5,207 bases of DNA from NCBI GenBank assembly GCA_044224215.1, contig JBGAKX010000216.1, forward strand, positions 1 through 5,207, read 5' to 3'. This DNA comes from DAOMFM01 sp035429825 (GTDB lineage Bacteria; Acidobacteriota; Blastocatellia; UBA7656; JADIYM01). Position 1 is the stretch's first letter. The number at the start of each line of letters is the position of its first letter. Of this stretch, positions 1 to 5,207 are shown piece after piece. A program made the translations under genes and the position numbers. A model generated the notes under the pieces. That model did not search any database, was not told the DNA's origin, and was given only the letters and a program-made list of their open reading frames with translations.

Positions 1-2613
1 TCGGTCCGTGAATCGTTGGAGATCGACGCGGTGCTGCCAAACACAGTTCGTCTGCTGGGCGAAAGTCTCGAGCTCGACCGATGTTTTGTCGCGTTTGTCG
101 ACCGCACACGCAGGATCGTGAGCGTGATCCATGAGTTCCACGTGCCCGAAGTCGCGTCGACCGTGGGCGAGTTCCCGATGGCGAGCTACGGCACCGCGTT
201 GGTGAACATCCTCGAGCGCGGTGAAATCGTCGCCGTCAACGAAGCCGACCGCGACGAGCGCACCGAGCCGTTCTACGAGACGATACTCAAGCCGCTCGGC
301 GTCCGGTCCCTGATGTACGTCCCGGTGCCGACCGAGCATCGGCTCTGGCCGGTGCTCGGGTTCAGTCAGGTGCGCCGGACGCGCCAGTGGACCGACGAGG
401 AGATCGAATTTGCCCGTGCGGTGGCGAACCAGGTTGCCGTTGCGATGCGCCAGGCACAGCTGTACGACCGTGAACGCAGCGAGGCGCGAAACCGCGCGCT
501 GCTGAACCGGATCAATCGAGCGGTCCGGGCCTCGCTCGACGTGGACACGATCCTCGAGACGACCGTCGAGGAGCTTGGAACGGCGCTGCAGGTCGATCGG
601 TGTTTCGTGCTGGCGCCGGGCCCGTTCACGGCCACGGTCGAGTCCGCGACGGTGCGGTTCGAGTTCTGCAAGCCCGGGATCGCTAGCGTCATGGGGTTGA
701 AGGTGCCCGTCCGCAACCGCGCACGCGAAGGTCCCGTCGGCATGATCGAAGAGCCGCTCGCGATATCGGATATCGCCGAGAATCCGCGGCTCGTTTCGAG
801 CCGGAAGGCGCAGTTGCTTACGCTTACCGAAACGCGCGCGATGCTGTCGGTGCGCGCGATCTACGGCGACCAGGTGCTGGCGATTCTCGAGTTGAACCAG
901 TGCTTTGAGGCGCGCGTGTGGACGCGCGACGAGATCGACCTGGTCGGCGAAGTCGCGGCGCAGCTGGCGGTCGGCATTCACAACGCGATGCTCTTCCGGC
1001 GCGTCGTCGGAAGCGAGCAGCAGTGGAACACGACGATCAACTCGATGACCGACGGCCTCGCGATCCTCGACCAGAACGGCACCGTGCTGCGCCTGAACGA
1101 ATCGTTGCTCAGGCTGTGCGGCCTGACGTCCGCCCAGGACGCGATCGGCCGCCACTGCTACAAGCTCATCTACGGCGAGATCGACGCGTTGCGCGACGGA
1201 CCCGTCGAACGCGTTCTCTCGACGTGCGAACGGGTTCAGATCGAGCGCGACATCCCCGCGCGCGGGATTGCGCTGCGCGAGTCGATCGACCCGATCTTTG
1301 ACGACGAGCAGAAAATCGTCGGGCTCGTGCTCGTCGTGCGCGACGTCACGCGCGAGCGCGACACCGAGCGCGCGATCCGCTATCGGAACCGCCAGCTCGC
1401 TGCTCTGAACGCGATCGCGTCGGCGACGATCCACGCGGCCGACCAGCAGGCGATCATCGACGGCGCCTTTTCGAGGATCATGGACGTCACGGGCGCCGAC
1501 GCCGGGGTCATGCTCACGCTCGACGACGAGGGCGTGCGGCTCGATCCGGTCGCGACGCACGGAGGCGCGGCACGGACGGCGGGCCTCATCAACCGCGATC
1601 CGAGCTCGCCGACGATGTCGGCGGTGCTCTCGGCGGACGTCCCGCTCGCCCTCGACGACTTTCTTCCGGAGATGGAACTCGGCGACAACGACGGCGCCGA
1701 CGCCACCGGCACCGGGCTCTCGTCCGCGCTCTATGCGCCGATCCGGTCGCAGCGTCGCGCCGTCGGGCTGATCGTCATCGCGTACGAGATGCACCGCGAG
1801 TTCTCGGCGAACGAGCGACAGCTGTTGACGGTGGCGGGCCAGCAGCTCGGCGTCGCGATCGAGAACGCAAGGTTGATCGCCAACCTGCAGCAGGCGCTCG
1901 AACGCGTGCGGGAGGCAAATCGCCTGAAGGACGAGTTCCTCGCCACCGTGTCGCACGAGCTGCGAACGCCGCTGACCGCGATCCAGGGATGGGCGGAGGT
2001 GCTCGCCGATCCCGAGACGAACCCCGACGAGGCGCGCGAGGGGCTTGCGACGATTCAGCAGTCGTCGGAATCGCTCACGAAGCTGATTTCGGATCTTCTC
2101 GAGATGTCGCGCATCGAGACGCGAATGCTGCGCCTCGACCTGCATCCGATCGATCCGAACTACCCGATCCAGGCGGCTGTTCAGACGGTCCGGCAGATGG
2201 CCGAGGCAAAGGGCGTGACGATCGCGGTGTTGCTCGACCGCGATCTGCCGCACATCATCGCGGATTCAGGCCGGTTGCAGCAGGTGATGTGGAACCTGCT
2301 GGTCAACGCGATCAAGTTCACGCGGGGCGGCGGCAACGTGTGGGTCTCGTCGCACATGAACGGCAACGACCACATCGAGATAGTCGTTCGCGACGACGGC
2401 ATCGGCATCGATTCCGATTTTCTGCCGTTCGTGTTCGAGCGGTTTCGCCAGGCCGACGGGTCGGCCACTCGCCAGTTTGGAGGTCTCGGCATCGGTCTGA
2501 GCCTCGTCAAGTCGTTGACTGAGGCGCATGGGGGTACGGTGCACGCCGCAAGTCCCGGACCCGGCGACGGCGCGACGTTCACGGTTTCCATCCCGCTGAT
2601 GGCGCAGGAGTAG
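1..2613 (+). CDS. Multi-GAF/PAS sensor histidine kinase (5' end cut off)
   Basis: The frame is open from base 1 to the TAG at 2611-2613 (870 residues visible; numbering starts at the first codon). The window opens inside a GAF domain, so the true start lies upstream; the TTG at 16 is probably internal. Domains in order: GAF1 about 1-150, GAF2 about 165-333, PAS about 342-460, GAF3 about 465-625, a short helical linker, HisKA about 640-710, HATPase_c about 755-867. The H-box SHELRTPL carries the phospho-acceptor His652 (codon 1954-1956), followed by the E-x-x-T pattern linked to phosphatase activity. The ATP-binding N-box (Asn765, Asn769), G1 box DDGIGID (798-804), F-box FERF (812-815) and G2 box GGLGIGL (827-833) are all present, so the kinase should be active. 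No membrane segment or receiver domain is seen, so it is inferred to be a soluble cytosolic kinase signalling to a separate response regulator. The ligand is unknown; GAF1 and GAF2 lack an obvious Cys-His bilin-attachment motif. Confidence 0.95.
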   Translation, partial: SVRESLEIDAVLPNTVRLLGESLELDRCFVAFVDRTRRIVSVIHEFHVPEVASTVGEFPMASYGTALVNILERGEIVAVNEADRDERTEPFYETILKPLGVRSLMYVPVPTEHRLWPVLGFSQVRRTRQWTDEEIEFARAVANQVAVAMRQAQLYDRERSEARNRALLNRINRAVRASLDVDTILETTVEELGTALQVDRCFVLAPGPFTATVESATVRFEFCKPGIASVMGLKVPVRNRAREGPVGMIEEPLAISDIAENPRLVSSRKAQLLTLTETRAMLSVRAIYGDQVLAILELNQCFEARVWTRDEIDLVGEVAAQLAVGIHNAMLFRRVVGSEQQWNTTINSMTDGLAILDQNGTVLRLNESLLRLCGLTSAQDAIGRHCYKLIYGEIDALRDGPVERVLSTCERVQIERDIPARGIALRESIDPIFDDEQKIVGLVLVVRDVTRERDTERAIRYRNRQLAALNAIASATIHAADQQAIIDGAFSRIMDVTGADAGVMLTLDDEGVRLDPVATHGGAARTAGLINRDPSSPTMSAVLSADVPLALDDFLPEMELGDNDGADATGTGLSSALYAPIRSQRRAVGLIVIAYEMHREFSANERQLLTVAGQQLGVAIENARLIANLQQALERVREANRLKDEFLATVSHELRTPLTAIQGWAEVLADPETNPDEAREGLATIQQSSESLTKLISDLLEMSRIETRMLRLDLHPIDPNYPIQAAVQTVRQMAEAKGVTIAVLLDRDLPHIIADSGRLQQVMWNLLVNAIKFTRGGGNVWVSSHMNGNDHIEIVVRDDGIGIDSDFLPFVFERFRQADGSATRQFGGLGIGLSLVKSLTEAHGGTVHAASPGPGDGATFTVSIPLMAQE

Positions 2614-2646
2614 TCGGCTGGGCGGCGGTATGCGCTGAACGCAGAG

Positions 2647-2666
2647 CCGATCGCGGTAGCGATCGG
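2647..2666. repeat. Hairpin 1 of the inverted element
   Basis: CCGATCGC (2647-2654) and GCGATCGG (2659-2666) form a perfect 8-bp stem with the loop GGTA. The stem is G+C rich, but the bases that follow (TGGAGCC) contain no T-run, so it is not a classical Rho-independent terminator for the kinase gene that ends 33 bases upstream. Confidence 0.65.
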
Positions 2667-2700
2667 TGGAGCCTGACGTCGCACTCGCCGCTCGGTAACC

Positions 2701-2720
2701 CCGATCCCTGACGGGATCGG
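2701..2720. repeat. Hairpin 2 of the inverted element
   Basis: CCGATCCC (2701-2708) and GGGATCGG (2713-2720) form a perfect 8-bp stem with the loop TGAC. It lies just past the stop of the minus-strand gene. Read from that strand no T-run follows, so termination by this hairpin would be non-canonical. Relative to hairpin 1 the seventh stem pair is flipped from G-C to C-G, which keeps the pairing. Confidence 0.65.
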
Positions 2721-2727
2721 CTCTGCG

Positions 2728-3156
2728 TCACATGATCCGCGTCGTCAGCGTCGAACTCTCGGTTTCGATCACGGGCCGCTGGTAGCGAATCGTCCGGCGC
2801 TTGAACGGCGCTTCGTCGTACGGCGTGAGCTCGATCGTCAGGCGGACGCGGTCGTTCGACCGGACGTCGACGTCGAGCACCTCGACACCGGCAAACCCCG
2901 GCTCGTCAACGACCAGTCTGTACAAACCCGGGTTGACGCCCACGTGCGCGAAACGCCCCCTGCCGTCGGTCGTGAGCCTGAAAACGCGCCCGGAGGACAC
3001 GTCCTGAAGCCTGACCGTGGCGCCCGCGACCGGACCTCGTCTGCCTTCGACCGTGAGCGTACCGACCACCATGCCCGGGTCCTTCGCCCACGCCGGCGGC
3101 GCGGCGAGCAGCAGCAGCACCATGAGGGGAAGCGTTGTGCGAAGCGATCGATACAT
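2728..3156 (-). CDS. Secreted carboxypeptidase-regulatory-like (CpdR/Ig-like) domain protein, 142 aa
   Basis: ATG at 3156-3154, stop TGA at 2730-2728. I prefer this start because a hydrophobic signal peptide begins right there (Arg3/Arg6, a Leu-rich core at 9-19, an AWA site with predicted cleavage after Ala24) and a partial Shine-Dalgarno (GGAAA) sits 5 bases upstream. The frame is open further upstream to 3429, but that extension runs antisense into tgt and looks non-coding. Mature residues about 30-110 match the CarboxypepD_reg beta-sandwich pattern: G-T-L-x-V, then PVAGATVRL (42-50), TTDGRGRF (62-69), PGLYRLVV (76-83) and a final beta strand before TPYDEAP. Such domains act in the periplasm or outer membrane as a binding or structural module and have no catalytic activity alone. 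The tail (PVIETESSTLTTRI, 128-141) resembles the segment joining CpdR to the plug domain in Oar-like TonB-dependent receptors, so this may be a truncated receptor or a stand-alone small protein. The exact role is unknown. Confidence 0.8.
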   Translation of the reverse strand: MYRSLRTTLPLMVLLLLAAPPAWAKDPGMVVGTLTVEGRRGPVAGATVRLQDVSSGRVFRLTTDGRGRFAHVGVNPGLYRLVVDEPGFAGVEVLDVDVRSNDRVRLTIELTPYDEAPFKRRTIRYQRPVIETESSTLTTRIM

Positions 3157-3161
3157 GCCGT

Positions 3162-3190
3162 TTTCCACGGACCGCGACACGCGGTAGACT
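3162..3190 (+). promoter_or_regulatory. Possible sigma70-type promoter for tgt-yajC-secD
   Basis: TTTCCA (3162-3167, 4 of 6 matches to TTGACA) and TAGACT (3185-3190, 4 of 6 matches to TATAAT) are 17 bases apart. They would start transcription near 3197, giving a leader of about 27 bases before the GTG of tgt. Both boxes are weak matches, so this is tentative. Confidence 0.3.
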
Positions 3191-3198
3191 CTGCGCTT

Positions 3199-3212
3199 TC
3201 CGGTCGACCGGA
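3199..3212. promoter_or_regulatory. 14-bp perfect palindrome in the divergent promoter region (candidate operator)
   Basis: TCCGGTCGACCGGA is a perfect palindrome. It lies inside the 67-bp region between the divergent starts of the CpdR-like gene and tgt. It would fall at about +3 to +16 of the proposed tgt transcript, and would run from the end of the -10 box past the start site of the proposed minus-strand transcript, a position suited to a dimeric repressor. No known regulator is recognised from the sequence. Confidence 0.3.
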
Positions 3213-3220
3213 TTATTACA
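3212..3220 (-). promoter_or_regulatory. Possible extended -10 promoter for the minus-strand CpdR-like gene
   Basis: On the minus strand this reads TGTAATAAT: an extended -10 TG, one base, then AATAAT (5 of 6 matches to TATAAT). It is one of few A+T-rich spots in the area. Predicted start near 3205 with a leader of about 49 bases. No good -35 is seen; that position would lie inside the first codons of tgt. Confidence 0.35.
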
Positions 3221-3223
3221 CCT

Positions 3224-4393
3224 GTGGACGTACCATCGACAACGCCTTCCGAAGGCTGCTCTTTCACAGTCGAAGCGACGGACGGTAATTCGCGCGCCGG
3301 GCGGATTCGCACGCCACACGGCGAGATCGAGACGCCTGTCTTCATGCCGGTTGGAACGCACGCGACCGTCAAGGCAATGACGGCCGAGGGACTCGAGGCG
3401 CTCGATGCGCAGATCATCCTCGGGAACACCTACCACCTGATGCTGCGCCCGGGCGCTGAGACGGTGGCGGCCCTCGGGGGGTTGCACGGTTTCGCGGGAT
3501 GGCGCCGAAGCCTGCTCACAGACTCGGGCGGCTACCAGGTGTTCAGCCTCGCGACGCTTCGCAAGTTGACCGAGGACGGCGTCGAGTTTCGGTCGCACCT
3601 CGACGGCTCGCGACACTTCCTTAGCCCGGAACGGTCGATGGAAGTGCAGTCGCGCCTCGGCGCCGACATCGCGATGGTATTCGACGAGTGCCCGCCGTTT
3701 CCGATCGACCACGGCGGCGCCGCCGCTTCGATGGAATTGACTGCGCGGTGGGCTCGGCGGTCATCGGACGCATTCGGCCTCGAACAGGAGCGCCGCCGCG
3801 GCGCCGGGCTTCCCCGCCAGGCCCTGTTCGGGATCATCCAGGGCTCGATCTTCGAAGATCTGCGGATCGAGTCTCTCGGACGGCTCCTCGACGTCGGGTT
3901 CGACGGGTACGCGATCGGCGGACTCTCTGTTGGCGAGTCAAAGGAGGACATGTACCGCGTGACCGGATTGATCGCGCCGCGAATGCCCGCCGACAGGCCT
4001 CGCTACCTGATGGGTGTCGGGACGCCGGAGGACCTCGTCGAGTCGGTCGCGCGCGGCGTCGACATGTTCGACTGCGTGATGCCCACGCGAAACGCCCGGA
4101 ACGGGACGATCTTCACGTCGCGCGGCCTCGTTCGGATCAAGAACGCGCGCTACGCGGACGACGACGGCCCGCTCGACCCGGCGTGCGGATGTCTCGCGTG
4201 CGCACGGTACTCGCGCGCCTACATCAGGCATCTGTACGCGTGCGGGGAGATCCTCTACTCGGTGCTCGCCACGACGCACAACCTGTGCTTCTACCTTGAC
4301 ACCATGAGGGGGGTCAGGCAAGCTATTGCGCTCAATCAATTCGAGAAATTCCGCCGAGAGTTCCTTGCGGGGCTTGCGAACGGCCCAGAGTAG
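3224..4393 (+). CDS. tgt: Queuine/preQ1 tRNA-guanine transglycosylase
   Basis: Exchanges guanine at wobble position 34 of GUN-anticodon tRNAs (Asp, Asn, His, Tyr) for preQ1, the key step of queuosine synthesis in bacteria; cytosolic. The 389-residue length is normal for the family. Visible family marks: TPVFMPVGT (37-45), LGNTYHL (66-72), DSGGYQVFS with the active-site Asp100, Asp154 in VFDECPP, Gln206 in GIIQGS, GGLSVGE (232-238), and the catalytic nucleophile Asp283 in FDCVMPTRNARNG. The zinc site is complete, CxCxxC (Cys321, Cys323, Cys326) plus His352, with the same spacing as in the Zymomonas enzyme. The GTG at 3224 is chosen because a TAG at 3185 closes the frame upstream and no ATG, GTG or TTG follows before the conserved core; a CTG at 3191 is the only other nearby option. 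No clear Shine-Dalgarno precedes it. It is the first gene of the tgt-yajC-secD run; queA, a frequent neighbour, is not directly upstream. Confidence 0.97.
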   Translation: MDVPSTTPSEGCSFTVEATDGNSRAGRIRTPHGEIETPVFMPVGTHATVKAMTAEGLEALDAQIILGNTYHLMLRPGAETVAALGGLHGFAGWRRSLLTDSGGYQVFSLATLRKLTEDGVEFRSHLDGSRHFLSPERSMEVQSRLGADIAMVFDECPPFPIDHGGAAASMELTARWARRSSDAFGLEQERRRGAGLPRQALFGIIQGSIFEDLRIESLGRLLDVGFDGYAIGGLSVGESKEDMYRVTGLIAPRMPADRPRYLMGVGTPEDLVESVARGVDMFDCVMPTRNARNGTIFTSRGLVRIKNARYADDDGPLDPACGCLACARYSRAYIRHLYACGEILYSVLATTHNLCFYLDTMRGVRQAIALNQFEKFRREFLAGLANGPE

Positions 4394-4395
4394 GA
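4392..4395 (+). promoter_or_regulatory. Possible ribosome binding site for yajC, overlapping the tgt stop
   Basis: AGGA begins inside the tgt stop codon TAG (4391-4393) and ends 15 bases before the yajC ATG. The spacing is longer than ideal, but no better site exists in the 17-base gap. The overlap would fit translational coupling between tgt and yajC. Confidence 0.3.
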
Positions 4396-4410
4396 CGAAC
4401 CACGACACGA

Positions 4411-4758
4411 ATGTCACAGCTCATTGCAGTTCTCGCCCTCCAGAATGCCGGACAGTCGTCAAGCGGCTTGCTCAGCTTCCTCCCGTTCATTGCGATCTTC
4501 CTGGTGATGTACTTCGTGCTCATCCGGCCACAGATGAAGGAGAGAAAGAGGGTTGAGGAGGAGACTCGGACGTTCCGGGAGTCGCTGAAGAGCGGCGACA
4601 AGGTCGTGACGTCCGGTGGGATTCTCGGCGTGATCACGTCCGTGCGTGACGACACCGTGCAGTTGCGGATCGCGGACGCCGTCAAGATCGATGTTCTGAG
4701 GTCGGCGGTTGCAAGCCGGCAGGCAGAGCCCGGGTCCGGTCCCGATACGAAATCCTGA
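4411..4758 (+). CDS. yajC: Sec translocon accessory protein YajC
   Basis: A small single-pass inner-membrane protein of 115 residues, the usual size for YajC, which associates with SecDF and the SecYEG channel during protein export. A transmembrane helix spans about residues 20-38, followed directly by the family signature IRPQMKERKR (38-47). The cytoplasmic part has a charged helix (about 43-59) and the conserved beta-rich core with GDKVVTSGGILGVI (62-75), then a low-complexity hydrophilic tail. The ATG follows the tgt stop after 17 bases, which suggests one transcript. Position between tgt and secD is the classic arrangement and supports the call independently of similarity. Confidence 0.96.
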   Translation: MSQLIAVLALQNAGQSSSGLLSFLPFIAIFLVMYFVLIRPQMKERKRVEEETRTFRESLKSGDKVVTSGGILGVITSVRDDTVQLRIADAVKIDVLRSAVASRQAEPGSGPDTKS

Positions 4759-4835
4759 TTCGCGGCAGCGATCCGCACTGGGATGTGCACCGCGCAGCCC
4801 GTGACGATCGCCGCCGAGCCGATAGCTGATTTGTT

Positions 4836-5207
4836 ATGAAGAAAAACCTGCGCATTCGCACCGTCATCATCCTGGGCATCACGCTGCTGGCCATCTATGC
4901 CGTGATCATGCCGCACAACCGCCTTCCGAACGCGAGCGACTTCACCAGCCTGGCCGCGCTCAAGACCAACATGTCCAACAACATCCACCTGGGATTGGAC
5001 CTGAAGGGCGGCATTCACCTCGTCATGCAGGTGCAGGCCGAGGAGGCCGTTGCGGCGCACGTCAAGTCGAACGGCGAACAGGCGACCAAGTTGCTCGGCG
5101 ACAAGGGCATCGCGCCCGCCGGCGATCCACAGATCGACACGGCGACGCACACGATCGTCGACAAGGTGGCCGACGCCGGCAGGGCGAACGAGGCCAGCGA
5201 CGAGCTC
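4836..5207 (+). CDS. secD: Protein translocase subunit SecD (N-terminal part, cut by the window end)
   Basis: The first 124 residues are visible, open to the last base. SecD with SecF uses the proton-motive force to help pull exported proteins across the inner membrane. The start ATG is unambiguous: an in-frame TGA lies at 4827-4829 and no other start codon falls between. Residues 1-7 are basic (MKKNLRI), followed by transmembrane helix 1 (about 8-25) and the hallmark LGLDLKGG (52-59) that opens the first periplasmic P1 domain, then IHLVMQV. A helical, Ala/Glu/Lys-rich stretch of P1 follows. The gene lies 77 bases after yajC, in the expected order, and secF would be expected downstream. No Shine-Dalgarno is seen; the start sits in a locally A/T-rich stretch (ATTTGTTATGAAGAAAAA), which may keep it free of structure. 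Confidence 0.95.
   Translation, partial: MKKNLRIRTVIILGITLLAIYAVIMPHNRLPNASDFTSLAALKTNMSNNIHLGLDLKGGIHLVMQVQAEEAVAAHVKSNGEQATKLLGDKGIAPAGDPQIDTATHTIVDKVADAGRANEASDEL

Larger units (their letters stand above)
2639..2728. repeat. Two-hairpin inverted element, REP/BIME-like, between convergent genes
   Basis: The two ends, 2639-2652 and 2715-2728, are perfect 14-bp inverted copies (ACGCAGAGCCGATC and its complement) separated by 62 bases. Each arm continues into its own 8-bp perfect hairpin. Read in the same orientation, the two units share the first 14 bases and then differ, but the difference is compensated on the other side of the stem. This looks like an inverted pair of REP-type units. It fills the space between the stop codons of the kinase (2613) and the minus-strand gene (2728-2730), and its right edge covers the last base of that gene's TGA. 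It may help end transcription from both sides or be a mobile-type palindromic repeat. Copy number in the genome cannot be seen from this window. Confidence 0.6.

Noticed and set aside
16..18. TTG at 16 as the start of the histidine kinase
   Set aside because: The frame is open to base 1 and the sequence there is already GAF-like, so the gene most likely begins upstream of the window.
918..1301. Alternative plus-strand frame inside the kinase
   Set aside because: Its product is almost entirely Arg, Asp, Ala, Pro and Gly, the expected frame-shifted reading of the kinase codons.
2647..2666. HIP1-type octamer (GCGATCGC) as in cyanobacteria
   Set aside because: The stem contains GATCGC and GCGATC separately but not the full octamer, and the rest of the window does not suggest a cyanobacterium.
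2639..2728. Bidirectional Rho-independent terminator
   Set aside because: The stems are strong but neither hairpin is followed by a T-run on the relevant strand, so only a structural repeat is annotated; a role in stopping transcription remains possible.
3157..3223. preQ1 riboswitch upstream of tgt
   Set aside because: The expected leader is only about 27 bases and no preQ1-I type stem with an A-rich tail is visible; the single strong symmetry is a 14-bp palindrome with no loop.
2906..3712. Long minus-strand open frame of 268 codons across the CpdR-like gene and tgt
   Set aside because: It runs antisense to tgt and out of frame with the CpdR-like gene, has Arg-rich low-information composition typical of shadow frames in G+C-rich DNA, and shows no domain.
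4332..5150. Long minus-strand open frame of 272 codons over yajC and secD
   Set aside because: It is antisense to two well-recognised genes and has no recognisable domain; high G+C content readily yields such frames.

Overview
This is a high-GC bacterial window (by eye roughly two-thirds G+C, with strongly G/C-ending codons). It holds five protein genes, two of them cut by the window edges. The multi-GAF soluble histidine kinase, the short secreted carboxypeptidase-regulatory-like (CpdR) protein and the tgt-yajC-secD cluster together fit an Acidobacteriota-type genome, perhaps a Vicinamibacteria-like lineage. This assignment rests on gene style and protein resemblance only. It is an inference, and other high-GC phyla are possible.

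Layout: (1) Bases 1-2613, plus strand: the 3' part of a cytosolic sensor histidine kinase with GAF-GAF-PAS-GAF-HisKA-HATPase architecture and an intact catalytic core; its start lies outside the window. (2) Bases 2614-2727: a convergent intergenic region filled by a two-hairpin inverted element (2639-2728) resembling a pair of REP-like palindromes. (3) Bases 2728-3156, minus strand: a 142-residue exported CpdR-fold protein. Its tail resembles the linker that precedes the plug domain of Oar-like TonB-dependent receptors, but the protein stops there, at the edge of the repeat. (4) Bases 3157-3223: a divergent promoter region with a 14-bp perfect palindrome. (5) Bases 3224-5207, plus strand: tgt (queuine/preQ1 tRNA-guanine transglycosylase), yajC and the beginning of secD, in the widely conserved tgt-yajC-secD(-secF) order.

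Functionally the right half is housekeeping: tRNA wobble-base modification and the SecDF-YajC accessory complex of the Sec translocon. The left half is an orphan-looking signalling gene with no response regulator visible. I see no convincing new multi-gene system. The most unusual material is the covarying hairpin pair between the convergent genes, the possible receptor stub next to it, and the palindrome in the divergent promoter.
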